Of a DNA stretch of 26,478 nucleotides, positions 1 through 8,796 are shown piece by piece. Each line of letters starts with the position of its first letter. Within the stretch, counting starts at the first letter, position 1. Position numbers and translations under genes: made by a program. Source of the stretch: UBA8403 sp964455155 (lineage in GTDB: Bacteria; Bacteroidota; Bacteroidia; Cytophagales; Amoebophilaceae); contig CAYVYH010000013.1 in NCBI GenBank assembly GCA_964455155.1, positions 1-26,478 of the forward strand, in the 5' to 3' direction. The notes beneath the pieces were generated by a model. That model searched no databases, was not told where the DNA came from, and saw only the letters and a list, made by a program, of their open reading frames with translations.

Positions 1-320
1 CAGGTAATTTTTTGGCTGTTATGTTTGGGGCCCTTTTCTCGCTAATCCCGAGTAACCCATTACGCTTCGCTCCAAACTATGCTCCCTCCTGTGAGGTGTT
101 CTTAAGACGCGATTACTTGAGTTGCCTTAACTGACTCAAAGGTTACCTATCGTTCAATCGTCATGCACCACACGCTTTCAAGAATAAATCAAAATGAGCC
201 TTGAGGATGCTATTCAACTACCTCAAACACCTTTTGGCTTGATTGCAAGCATGCCCTATCCCATGCATAGGCTTCTTTACTGAGAGCACGAGTCAACGGA
301 CAACTAGGGGTACCGTGGCC
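1..320. other. Gene-poor left edge, nothing recognised
   Basis: No open frame here resembles a protein I know, and I see no tRNA-like fold. The only structure noted is a short inverted repeat at 201-206/221-226, described separately as a possible weak terminator for lepA. The stretch could be decayed sequence or a plain spacer. Confidence 0.5.
191..226 (-). terminator. Possible weak terminator downstream of lepA
   Basis: Read on the minus strand, about 95 bases after the lepA stop, a 6-bp perfect stem (TTGAGG/CCTCAA, plus positions 201-206 and 221-226) with a 14-base loop is followed after six bases by TTTT. The stem is short and AT-moderate and the T run is not immediately adjacent, so this is only a possible intrinsic terminator. 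Confidence 0.25.
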
Positions 321-2108
321 TCAGTCTAGCTTTAAAACGGTTAAAAACGCCTCTTGTGGTATCTCCACTGCCCCCACCTGCCGCATGCGCTTTTTGCCTT
401 TTTTCTGCTTTTCTAGCAACTTTCTCTTTCTGGAGATATCGCCCCCGTAGCATTTTGCAATGACATTCTTGCGGAGTGCCTTCACTGTTTCTCGGGCAAC
501 GACCTTAGACCCAATGGCTGCCTGAATAGCAACCTCAAACATCTGACGCGGGAGGAGCTCTTTGAGTTTTTTGCAAAGCTTCTTTCCCCAATCGTGCGCC
601 TTCGTACGATGCACAATCACTGAGAGTGCGTCTACCTTTTCACCGTTGAGCACAATATCCAGTTTCACCAAATGAGAAGACACAAAACCAGTGAGTTCAT
701 AGTCTAGTGATGCGTAGCCTTTGGAGATACTCTTGAGCTTATCGAAGAAATCAAACACGATCTCTGCCAACGGCAACGCAAAAGAAAGCTCTACACGATC
801 TGCGGTAAGGTACACCTGATTTTTAAGCGTACCTCTCTTGTCCATGCACAACTTGATGATGCTCCCGATAAACTCTGGTTTGGTGATAATCTGAGCACTG
901 ACAAAGGGCTCCCTGATCTGATCAATTATGCCGGGATCGGGCATTTCGGCAGGCGCATTCACCACTATGAGATGTTCTTTTTTGTCAACTACATGGAACT
1001 GCACGGACGGGACCGTGGTAATCACCATCATACCAAATTCCCTCTCTAATCGCTCCTGTACGATCTCCATATGCAGCATGCCCAAAAAACCACATCGAAA
1101 CCCAAACCCTAAAGCAGCAGATGTCTCGGGGCTCCATACCAAAGCAGCATCGTTAAGCTGTAGTTTTTCCATCGATGTCCGAAGTTCTTCGTATTGGACC
1201 GTCTCTACAGGATAAATGCCTGCAAAAACCATGGGCTTGACGTCTGAAAAGCCTTTGACAGCTGTACTACAGGGTTGATGCACATGGGTGATGGTATCTC
1301 CTACCTTGACGTCTCGGGCATCTTTGATGCCCGAGACGAGATAGCCTACATGGCCTGTGCTAAGCGATGGCTGGGGGATTTGGTGAAGTCCAAGAATACC
1401 CACCTCATCTACCTCATAGACTTTCCCTGTGCTCATAAACTTCACTTGGTCTCCCTTGCTTATCGCGCCGTTGAAGATCTTGAAGTAGACTTCTATGCCC
1501 CGGAAAGCGTTGTACACAGAATCAAAAATCATGGCTTGCAAAGGTGCATTGGGGTTACCACTGGGTGCAGGAATACGAGCTACAATAGCCTCCAAAATAG
1601 ATTCGATCCCTATTCCTTCCTTGGCACTGGCAGCGATGATGCCCTCACGCTCACAACCCAACAAGTCTATGATCTGATCTTTGACTTCCTCGGGCATGGC
1701 GCCCGGTAGGTCTATCTTATTGAGCACGGGAATGATTTCTAGTCCGTGTTCCAACGCCAGGTAAAGATTCGAGATGGTCTGTGCCTCGATGCCCTGTGCA
1801 GCATCTACTACGAGGAGAGCTCCCTCACATGCGGCAATGGCACGAGACACTTCGTACGAAAAGTCTACATGTCCCGGAGTATCGATCAAGTTGAGGGTGT
1901 ACTGATGGCCTACTAGGGTGTAGTGCATCTGGATGGCATGGCTCTTGATTGTGATACCACGCTCACGTTCCAGATCCATGTCATCTAACAGCTGTGCCTG
2001 CTGATCTCTGCCAGATACAGTTTGTGTCACCTCAAGCAATCTATCTGCCAGCGTGCTCTTGCCGTGGTCGATGTGGGCAATGATGCAGAAATTACGGATA
2101 TTTTTCAT
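321..2108 (-). CDS. lepA: Elongation factor 4 (LepA), ribosome back-translocating GTPase
   Basis: 595 residues, the normal length for LepA/EF4, a translational GTPase that binds stalled or mis-translocated ribosomes. The N-terminal G domain has all the expected motifs: AHIDHGKS (P-loop, about residues 11-18), RGITI (switch I), DTPGHVDF (G3, near residue 77) and NKID (G4, near 131). EF-G-like domains II, III and V follow, then the LepA-specific C-terminal domain with the basic SRKRKLLEKQKKGKKR stretch. The ATG at 2108 gives the canonical start MKNIRNFCIIAHIDHGKS; no clear Shine-Dalgarno sequence precedes it. It is divergent from rplS, with about 218 bases between the two start codons that presumably hold both promoters. 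No damage is seen. Confidence 0.97.
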   Translation of the reverse strand: MKNIRNFCIIAHIDHGKSTLADRLLEVTQTVSGRDQQAQLLDDMDLERERGITIKSHAIQMHYTLVGHQYTLNLIDTPGHVDFSYEVSRAIAACEGALLVVDAAQGIEAQTISNLYLALEHGLEIIPVLNKIDLPGAMPEEVKDQIIDLLGCEREGIIAASAKEGIGIESILEAIVARIPAPSGNPNAPLQAMIFDSVYNAFRGIEVYFKIFNGAISKGDQVKFMSTGKVYEVDEVGILGLHQIPQPSLSTGHVGYLVSGIKDARDVKVGDTITHVHQPCSTAVKGFSDVKPMVFAGIYPVETVQYEELRTSMEKLQLNDAALVWSPETSAALGFGFRCGFLGMLHMEIVQERLEREFGMMVITTVPSVQFHVVDKKEHLIVVNAPAEMPDPGIIDQIREPFVSAQIITKPEFIGSIIKLCMDKRGTLKNQVYLTADRVELSFALPLAEIVFDFFDKLKSISKGYASLDYELTGFVSSHLVKLDIVLNGEKVDALSVIVHRTKAHDWGKKLCKKLKELLPRQMFEVAIQAAIGSKVVARETVKALRKNVIAKCYGGDISRKRKLLEKQKKGKKRMRQVGAVEIPQEAFLTVLKLD

Positions 2109-2326
2109 GGCGGTAAGGCAAGCGCAAATGGGTACAAATTAAGGATATTTTTCGCGGGTAACTAGCATTTGCCAGACTCCCGTGGACCGTGCATGTAACC
2201 GCCCTAATACAGCTCCCAGTGCTCCCGGGCGAGAAAAATCCGAGAGCACGCTCCTGCAGAAAGTTTTTATGCCTTTTTGCCGTATATATCACTATATTCG
2301 CCCTGTTGTATAATATATGCCAGCAA

Positions 2327-2683
2327 ATGAACAAACTTATTAAAGTAGTTGAGGCCGAATCTAGTGTGCAGAGACAAGCTTTGCCCGATTTCAAAGCGGG
2401 AGACGACATCAATGTGCATGTAAAGATCAAAGAAGGCACTAAGGAAAGAATTCAGCAATTCCAAGGCACGGTCATCCAACGTAAAAACGTGAATACCAAC
2501 GGAGAAACCTTCACCGTCAGAAAGGTGTCAAGTGGCGTTGGGGTTGAGCGCATCTTTCCGCTGCTTTCCCCCAACATCGACAAGATAGAAGTAGTACGCC
2601 GGGGTGTGGTGAGGAGGGCACGCCTTTATTATCTGCGCGGCAAGCAGGGCAGGGCAGCCAAGGTGAAAGAAAAACGCATGTAG
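2327..2683 (+). CDS. rplS: 50S ribosomal protein L19 (bL19)
   Basis: 118 residues from the ATG at 2327, starting MNKLIKVVEAES, the usual size and start of bL19. The typical L19 features are GTKERIQQFQGTVIQRK, the GVERIFPLLSPNIDKIEV block and the basic RRARLYYLRGKQGRAAKVKEK tail. The protein sits at the 30S-50S interface. The frame stays open upstream to 2189, but that extension resembles nothing in L19, so the internal ATG is chosen. A TATAAT hexamer at 2309-2314 lies only 13 bases before this ATG; no correctly spaced partner element was found, so it may be chance. No strong Shine-Dalgarno sequence is visible. dapF follows on the same strand after about 96 bases. Confidence 0.96.
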   Translation: MNKLIKVVEAESSVQRQALPDFKAGDDINVHVKIKEGTKERIQQFQGTVIQRKNVNTNGETFTVRKVSSGVGVERIFPLLSPNIDKIEVVRRGVVRRARLYYLRGKQGRAAKVKEKRM

Positions 2684-2779
2684 TTTTTTTCAGAGTTGTC
2701 TCATGCAATGGGCAAGCAGCCGTTTCCGTAGGGGTCATTGCCGCTTTGCATACCGCACCACAGCATATGCCGAGAACAC

Positions 2780-3586
2780 GTGTACTTACCTTTTTACAAA
2801 TATCAGGGCACTGGCAATGACTTTATCATCATTGACGACAGGTCGGGTGTGCTGGGCGCCTACACTACCAAGTTGGTCCAACAACTGTGTGACCGCCGCT
2901 TGGGGATAGGAGCTGATGGGTTCATTGTGATCAGAGCACATCTTGGATACGACTTTGAGATGATCTACCATAACGCAGACGGCAGCCAAAGCCTGTGTGG
3001 CAATGGCTGTCGGTGCGCGGTCCATCTTGCCCAACAGCTGGCAATCGTTGGCCAGGAGGCGCATTTTCTGACTACCGATGGGCCTCATCGCGCTTATATC
3101 AGAGACGGTTTGATTCACTTGATGTTGAAAGATGTAACTGAGATAAAAACTTTTCAGAATGGATACTTGCTCCACACTGGGTCTCCTCACTACGTACAGC
3201 AGGTAACTGACTGGGAGAATTTCAACGTTTGTGATGAGGGTAACAAAGTGCGGAACGCTCCGCCCTTTCGCAAGGAAGGCATCAATGTGAACTTCGTCCA
3301 ACTGGAAAAGGACAACCAGCTCTTCGTAAGAACTTACGAGCGAGGCGTAGAAGACGAGACGCTGTCCTGCGGGACGGGTGTAACTGCTGCTGCACTTATA
3401 GCTGCCACCAAGGGCTATACAAGCCCCATCACTGTTCGTACCAGAGGAGGCATGCTACAGGTAAGTTTTACGAAAAAGCAACACCACCACTTTCAGCATA
3501 TTTGTTTAATAGGACCGGCTCATATGGTCTTCCAGGGAGAGGTCAATAGACACCGCATAGCAGGTTTAAACCCCCAACGGAAGTAA
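2780..3586 (+). CDS. dapF: Diaminopimelate epimerase
   Basis: Interconverts LL- and meso-diaminopimelate, the penultimate step of lysine synthesis and the source of meso-DAP for peptidoglycan. The family signature YKYQGTGNDF is at the N terminus, and both catalytic cysteines are visible: the SLCGNGCRC motif (C about 73) and the LSCGTG motif (C about 197) after YERGVEDE. I chose the GTG at 2780, which places VYLPFYKYQGTGNDF at the very start as in homologues and gives 268 residues; the same frame is open upstream to an ATG at 2738, adding 14 residues without family similarity. No other lysine-pathway gene is in the window. In a reduced genome the likely reason for retention is cell-wall DAP, fitting the mre cluster further right. 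Confidence 0.95.
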   Translation: MYLPFYKYQGTGNDFIIIDDRSGVLGAYTTKLVQQLCDRRLGIGADGFIVIRAHLGYDFEMIYHNADGSQSLCGNGCRCAVHLAQQLAIVGQEAHFLTTDGPHRAYIRDGLIHLMLKDVTEIKTFQNGYLLHTGSPHYVQQVTDWENFNVCDEGNKVRNAPPFRKEGINVNFVQLEKDNQLFVRTYERGVEDETLSCGTGVTAAALIAATKGYTSPITVRTRGGMLQVSFTKKQHHHFQHICLIGPAHMVFQGEVNRHRIAGLNPQRK

Positions 3587-3728
3587 AAGTAGGTAATAAG
3601 CAGTGATGCAACATGCGTCGGTGCAATAAGTAAAAAGGTGAGTGCGTACGTGCTCGTTTCAAAATCCTCAGATCGCCGGTTTTCGTAACTTGTAAGAAGA
3701 CACCCACGAGACATAAACCCCAACGCAT

Positions 3729-6700
3729 ATGCTCAAGCTATTCGCTAAAATGTTTGGCACCAAATCGGAGAGAGATTTAAAAGCCCTGTATCCTTATGTC
3801 GAACAAATCAATGAAGCATTCGACCAACTCAAGGACTTGAGCAACGACGCACTGCGGAGCAAGACATGGGCGCTTCAAGAACACATCAAGCATCAACTAC
3901 AGCCCACTGTTGATGCGTACAATGCCCTGGAGCAAGAAGCAGAAGAGAACACATCATCCGATATTGCCCAAAGAGAGCAGCACTATGAAAAGTTGGACAA
4001 GCTTAAACAACAGCACAACAAAAAAATAGAAGAAGTGTTGGCAGATATCTTGCCGCAGGCCTTTGCCATCGTTAAAGAGACAGCACGAAGATTCAAGACG
4101 TACGAACAACTAACGGTGACTGCTACAGAACAAGACGGCGTCTTGGCCGCTAGCACCAACTATGTAACACTGCAGGGTGACCAGGCTATCTGGCACAATC
4201 AATGGGAAGCTGCGGGCAATCCTGTGGTATGGGATATGCTGCACTATGACGTACAACTCATAGGAGGCGTCATCTTACACCAAGGGAAAATTGCGGAGAT
4301 GGCTACGGGAGAGGGTAAGACGCTGGTAGCCACACTGCCCGCTTTTCTGAATGCTTTGGCAGGCAAAGGCGTCCATATTGTCACGGTCAACGACTATTTA
4401 GCCAAAAGAGATGCGGAATGGATGGGCCCTCTTTATGAATTCCATGGCCTCACAGTAGACTGTATCAACAAACACCGAGCCCATTCGGAAGAAAGAAAAA
4501 GGGCATACCAGGCTGACATCGTCTATGGTACCAACAACGAATTTGGTTTTGACTATCTGCGCGATAACATGGCTACCAACATGGCAGAACTAGTCCAACG
4601 GGAAGCGCACTTTGCCATGGTCGACGAGGTAGACTCTGTGCTGATCGATGATGCGAGAACACCGTTGATCATTTCTGGTCCTGTGGAAAACAGCAACGAA
4701 CAAGACTACAATATACTCAAGCCCAGAGTCCTGCAACTTTACGAGGCACAAAAGGAGATAATCACCCAATTACTGCAAACGGCCAAAAAACTTATCGCAG
4801 AGGGCAACGAGAAGGAGGGCGGCATGGCTCTATTCAGAGTTTATAGGGGACTCCCCAAACACAAGCCACTCATCAAATACTTAAGCGAAGTAGGTCGTAA
4901 GCAAATACTGCGCAGAACGGAGAACTACTACCTACAAGACAACTCCCGTATGATGCCCGAGGCGGATGAACCGCTGCTGTTTACGATCGACGAGCGGCAC
5001 AACAGCATAGAGCTCACAGAACGGGGACTGACATACATCACCCAAAAAGAAGAAGACCCTCACTTTTTCGTACTGCCAGACGTTGGCCTAGAGATTGCAC
5101 ACATAGAAAATACCACAACGCTTGACGAGCAGGAAAAGCTTGCCCAAAAAGAGACCCTGATCCGTGACTACACCATCAAGTCGCAGCGTATCCATGTACT
5201 TAACCAACTCTTAAAAGCGTATACCCTATTTGAGAGAGATGTAGAATACATTGTTGTCAACAACCAAGTCAAAATCGTAGACGAGCAGACAGGCAGGGTA
5301 CTAGAAGGGAGAAGATACTCCGATGGCCTACACCAGGCACTCGAAGCTAAGGAACACGTGAAGGTAGAAAGAGCGTCGCAAACCTATGCTACCATTACCC
5401 TACAAAACTATTTCCGCATGTACCATAAGCTGGCAGGCATGACGGGTACGGCAGCCACGGAAGCTGGGGAGTTCTGGGAAATCTATGGGCTGGATGTTAT
5501 CGTTGCCCCTACCAATAAACCTGTTATCAGAGCAGACAAAGACGACAAAGTATTTAAAACTACTCGGGAAAAATTTCAGGCCATCATGGAAGAGATTACC
5601 TCCCTCACTCAGCAAGGTAGACCCGTGTTGGTAGGTACTACCTCTGTGGAGATTTCTGAGCTGGTGAGCAGCATGCTCACTATGAAAAAGCTCAAACACC
5701 AGGTACTAAATGCTAAGAACCACCAAAAAGAAGCCGAAATTGTCGCAGAAGCTGGTAAGGCAGGTACCATTACGATCGCCACCAACATGGCCGGTAGGGG
5801 CACAGACATCAAGCTGACGCCAGAGGCCAAAGCAGCAGGGGGCTTGGCCATTATTGGCACAGAAAGGCACGAATCTAGAAGGGTAGATCGACAGCTCCGT
5901 GGACGGGCAGGTAGACAAGGCGATGTAGGGTCTTCTCAATTTTTTCTCTCATTAGAGGATAGCCTGATGCGGTTATTCGGCTCTGAGCGCATCGCGCGCA
6001 TCATGGACAAGATGGGACTGGAAGAGGGTGAGGTGATACAGCATAGCATGATTACCCGCTCTATTGAAAGGGCACAGAAAAAAGTAGAGCAAAGCAACTT
6101 CGCTATCCGGAAGCGACTTCTAGAGTATGACAACGTCATGAACGCACAACGAGAAGTCATCTACAAAAGGAGAAAACATGCCCTTTTAGGGAAACGTTTG
6201 CACCTAGATACCATGTCTATGATTTATGACACTGTAAGAGACCTCATGGGCCACCGTGAGAGCAGTACACTAAGTCATGAGGCACGCCACCTTACACTAC
6301 TCAAAATCTTTGGTCAAGAGATAGCTCCTGAAGCGTTCGGCAACCAGACAGCCACAGAAGCATATGTCAAAGACACCTACCAAACGATCTTGAAACGATA
6401 CGAGCGAAGAAAGACATACCTACAAACCAAGATCGAGGAACTCATCAGCACCATAACGCCAGAACAAGGGGAAGATTTGCAGCACTTCTCTTGGCCGTTC
6501 TCTGATGGAGAAACAATATTACATGTCACAGAAACACCTCAAGCATATGCGTCCTACGGGGGTAAAGCACTTGTCCATGGTATGGAAAAAACGGCTATTC
6601 TACACTTCATAGATCACTACTGGAAGGAGCATCTTAGAGCCATGGACGACCTCAGGCAGTCTGTACAAAATGCTGTATACGAACGCCAGGACCCTTTATT

Positions 6701-7070
6701 GGTCTATCAATTTGAAGGATACAAAGCATTCCAACAATTCATCCAGAGCGTGAACCACGCTACCATGGCTTTCCTCAACAGAGCAGACTTGCAGCTACCA
6801 ACGTCCAATATGGTACAAGAAGTGCAGCGCGACGATGCCTATACACATCTCCAAGAAAGTAAACAAAGTGCAGCATCCTTACTCTACACCCACGACCAAG
6901 AAGCAACCGCTGTCTCGCATGTACAACCGCTAAAATCACAGAGAATGGCGCAACGCAACCAACGCGTGACGGTGCGCTACACAGATGGCCGGCTCAAAGA
7001 AAATGTTAAATTTAAGACGGTAGAAGAAGATATAGCCAACGACAAGTGTGTGGTGGTAGCAAACCATTAA
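3729..7070 (+). CDS. secA: Protein translocase subunit SecA (preprotein translocase ATPase)
   Basis: 1113 residues. SecA is the ATPase that pushes unfolded preproteins through SecYEG. Seen in order: N-terminal region with a charged insertion near residues 60-100 (as in Bacteroidota SecA); Walker A MATGEGKT (about 191-198); DEVDSVLIDDARTPLIISG (DEAD-box region from about 299); the preprotein cross-linking domain; TGTA and NMAGRGTDIKL in the second nucleotide-binding fold; RQLRGRAGRQGD; then the helical scaffold and wing. The C terminus ends in NVKFKTVEEDIAND followed by a few residues, with no CxCx8CH zinc-binding tail, as usual for the phylum. ATG at 3729, with no obvious Shine-Dalgarno sequence. 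Alone on its strand: about 140 bases after dapF and 219 before the next gene. Intact. Confidence 0.98.
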   Translation: MLKLFAKMFGTKSERDLKALYPYVEQINEAFDQLKDLSNDALRSKTWALQEHIKHQLQPTVDAYNALEQEAEENTSSDIAQREQHYEKLDKLKQQHNKKIEEVLADILPQAFAIVKETARRFKTYEQLTVTATEQDGVLAASTNYVTLQGDQAIWHNQWEAAGNPVVWDMLHYDVQLIGGVILHQGKIAEMATGEGKTLVATLPAFLNALAGKGVHIVTVNDYLAKRDAEWMGPLYEFHGLTVDCINKHRAHSEERKRAYQADIVYGTNNEFGFDYLRDNMATNMAELVQREAHFAMVDEVDSVLIDDARTPLIISGPVENSNEQDYNILKPRVLQLYEAQKEIITQLLQTAKKLIAEGNEKEGGMALFRVYRGLPKHKPLIKYLSEVGRKQILRRTENYYLQDNSRMMPEADEPLLFTIDERHNSIELTERGLTYITQKEEDPHFFVLPDVGLEIAHIENTTTLDEQEKLAQKETLIRDYTIKSQRIHVLNQLLKAYTLFERDVEYIVVNNQVKIVDEQTGRVLEGRRYSDGLHQALEAKEHVKVERASQTYATITLQNYFRMYHKLAGMTGTAATEAGEFWEIYGLDVIVAPTNKPVIRADKDDKVFKTTREKFQAIMEEITSLTQQGRPVLVGTTSVEISELVSSMLTMKKLKHQVLNAKNHQKEAEIVAEAGKAGTITIATNMAGRGTDIKLTPEAKAAGGLAIIGTERHESRRVDRQLRGRAGRQGDVGSSQFFLSLEDSLMRLFGSERIARIMDKMGLEEGEVIQHSMITRSIERAQKKVEQSNFAIRKRLLEYDNVMNAQREVIYKRRKHALLGKRLHLDTMSMIYDTVRDLMGHRESSTLSHEARHLTLLKIFGQEIAPEAFGNQTATEAYVKDTYQTILKRYERRKTYLQTKIEELISTITPEQGEDLQHFSWPFSDGETILHVTETPQAYASYGGKALVHGMEKTAILHFIDHYWKEHLRAMDDLRQSVQNAVYERQDPLLVYQFEGYKAFQQFIQSVNHATMAFLNRADLQLPTSNMVQEVQRDDAYTHLQESKQSAASLLYTHDQEATAVSHVQPLKSQRMAQRNQRVTVRYTDGRLKENVKFKTVEEDIANDKCVVVANH

Positions 7071-7179
7071 GTTTTCTCTTGGTATGTACTTTTCTAGAAA
7101 CACGTACTTGCTGATGTACGCCTAACAGCAGCTCTCTGGGACACTGGCAGGGAGAGCATCAAGATACGGAGAGGTGATA

Positions 7180-7194
7180 GGTAACTTAGTTACC
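7180..7194. repeat. Perfect short palindrome between secA and the permease gene
   Basis: GGTAAC-TTA-GTTACC is a perfect 6-bp inverted repeat with a 3-base centre, about 95 bases before the start of the downstream permease gene. It has no T run, so it is not an intrinsic terminator. A protein-binding operator is possible but unsupported; chance is also possible. Confidence 0.3.
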
Positions 7195-7289
7195 CAATCG
7201 CTAAACCATCATACATATTGCATTGGTCTCAATTCGATCTTGTATCTGAATAGCCCGAATGGACCTCACCGTTATAAGCATATTTCCAG

Positions 7290-8510
7290 ATGAAGGTACC
7301 CTTTTTCATTGCGCAACGCTACTTCCAACTGCGTGTCAAGAAAAATTTGATCCACCAAATGGGGCTTGTTTCCTTCACGAGTATGGCCGTGAGTACCATG
7401 GCGCTGCTACTTGTCTTATCTGTATTCAACGGTCTGGAGGGGCTTGTCAACTCTTTATTTCTTGCTTTTGACCCAGATATTAGGGTAACACTCAAAAAAG
7501 GAAAAACTTTCTCGCTTGATACAGGCCTGCGCAACCGCATACAAGCCGTAACGGGTGTGTCTAAGGTAGTTGAAGTCTTAGAAGATAATGCGTTGCTACG
7601 CTACCGAGAGCGCCAAGCAATTGTCAAACTCAAAGGAGTCTCTGAAGAGTTTCTTGACCGGAGTCGCCTAGCACCGTTCATAAAGCACGGCAATTTCAAA
7701 CTCAAGCACGGTACCGAATGCTTTGCCGTGCTAGGTATAGGAGTCCAATACGCGCTGTTTATTCCATTTTCTAGTGGATTACATACACTACAAGTCTTTT
7801 ACCCTAGGAATACGCAGAGCAGCACCATGTTGCCGCAGCTGTATCATCGTAAGGATATCAAGCATGGGGCAGTTTTTGCTGTTGAAAAGCAATTCGATGA
7901 AAACTACGTCATAGTACCCATTGACTTTGCGGCCGCGCTGATGGACATGAGTGGTAGAAGGACTGCTTTAGAGATACAGGTAGAGGATGGATTCTCTATA
8001 AACCAAGTCCAGCAGAACCTCAACCTTTTTATGCCCAACTGCTTTCAAGTGCTCAACCGTAATGAACAGCAAGCTACCTTGATGCAGGTTATTCACATTG
8101 AGCGACTTTTTGTATTCCTAACCTTTTCGTTTATCCTACTCGTCTCCTCTTTAAATATTTTCTTTGTACTCTCCATGCTGGTGCTAGGAAAACGAAAAGA
8201 TATTGCCATACTGTATGCCTTGGGCGCTACGCCAAAAGACATCCGGCACATCTTTCTCATCAAAGGATTGTTGATTGCTTTGAGTGGAGTCGCCGTAGGG
8301 ATGGCGGCGGCACTGGCGCTCAGCTGGCTGCAGCAGGAGTTTGGCTTTGTGTCCTTAAGCACACAAACGAGCCTCGTTGAGGCTTATCCTATCAAAAGAA
8401 AAGTGAGTGATTTTGCCTATACTGCTGCCGGTGTGGTACTGATGACTCTGATTGCTGCCTATCGTCCTGCCCAACTAGCGACAAAGACCAAAGTGCGCAT
8501 ACACTTATAG
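7290..8510 (+). CDS. LolC/LolE-type (FtsX-domain) ABC transporter permease
   Basis: 406 residues with the layout of the LolC/E permease family: a first membrane helix near residues 25-48 following FFIAQRYF, a long periplasmic domain beginning near the FDPDIRVT stretch, then three membrane helices near 270-295, 315-345 and 380-395, with the conserved cytoplasmic KRKDIAILYALGATPKDIR segment of FtsX domains. These permeases work with a LolD-type ATPase in extracting lipoproteins from the inner membrane toward the outer membrane; Bacteroidota usually carry them as single-gene permeases away from the ATPase, and no ATPase is in this window. In many Bacteroidota this gene sits beside rbfA; here rbfA lies about 10 kb away, suggesting rearrangement. 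Start ATG at 7290 gives MKVPFFIAQRYF, as in homologues. Confidence 0.88.
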   Translation: MKVPFFIAQRYFQLRVKKNLIHQMGLVSFTSMAVSTMALLLVLSVFNGLEGLVNSLFLAFDPDIRVTLKKGKTFSLDTGLRNRIQAVTGVSKVVEVLEDNALLRYRERQAIVKLKGVSEEFLDRSRLAPFIKHGNFKLKHGTECFAVLGIGVQYALFIPFSSGLHTLQVFYPRNTQSSTMLPQLYHRKDIKHGAVFAVEKQFDENYVIVPIDFAAALMDMSGRRTALEIQVEDGFSINQVQQNLNLFMPNCFQVLNRNEQQATLMQVIHIERLFVFLTFSFILLVSSLNIFFVLSMLVLGKRKDIAILYALGATPKDIRHIFLIKGLLIALSGVAVGMAAALALSWLQQEFGFVSLSTQTSLVEAYPIKRKVSDFAYTAAGVVLMTLIAAYRPAQLATKTKVRIHL

Positions 8511-8549
8511 CACATAGTCGCTTGAGACAGCAGGGATCTGGGGGGGATA

Positions 8550-8594
8550 TGCTCATTTGTCTAAATTTGCTTGAGCACCTCGTTTGGATCAAAC
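8550..8594. repeat. Two short hairpins upstream of tRNA-Ser
   Basis: Between the permease stop and the tRNA are two inverted repeats: TGCTCA (8550-8555) with TGAGCA (8572-8577), and GTTTG-GAT-CAAAC (8582-8594), which is perfect. Neither is followed by a T run. They may be remnants of a terminator or regulatory sites, but nothing else supports a role. Confidence 0.25.
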
Positions 8595-8629
8595 GAACAT
8601 ATTGAATTAATTGCGCCCATGTAGCAAGC

Positions 8630-8716
8630 AGAGGGTTGGCGGAGCGGTTTAACGCGGCGGTCTTGAAAACCGTTGTACTCGCGAGAGTACCGGGGGTTCG
8701 AATCCCTCACCCTCTA
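8630..8716 (+). tRNA. tRNA-Ser (UGA anticodon)
   Basis: A full class II cloverleaf can be folded by eye. The acceptor stem is 7 perfect pairs (8630-8636 AGAGGGT with 8709-8715 ACCCTCT). The D arm is GCG/CGC around the GAGCGGTTTAA loop. The anticodon stem GCGGT/ACCGT holds the loop CTTGAAA, giving anticodon TGA (serine UCN codons). The long variable arm TACTC-GCGA-GAGTA is typical of tRNA-Ser, and the T arm GGGGG-TTCGAAT-CCCTC is complete. The 3' CCA is not encoded. Confidence 0.96.
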
Positions 8717-8750
8717 CTCCCTGGTTGTTTAGCGGGAGGTGGGCTTTTTT
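8717..8750 (+). terminator. Probable terminator after tRNA-Ser
   Basis: Immediately downstream of the tRNA, CTCCC (8717-8721) can pair with GGGAG (8734-8738) across a 12-base loop, and a run of six T follows at 8745-8750. The stem is only 5 bp and six bases separate it from the T run, so it is plausible rather than strong. Confidence 0.45.
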
Positions 8751-8796
8751 AGATACGAAGGGAGGTTTTGCGCGATACTTAAGTTTCATGTAACAC

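Noticed and set aside
1275..1709. 144-codon plus-strand frame inside lepA
   Set aside because: Antisense to an intact, highly conserved lepA.
2786..3301. 171-codon minus-strand frame opposite dapF
   Set aside because: Antisense to dapF, which has both catalytic cysteine motifs in frame.
8521..8629. A second tRNA in the hairpin-rich gap before tRNA-Ser
   Set aside because: The hairpins do not form a cloverleaf, and no T-arm GTTCGAATC-like sequence is present.
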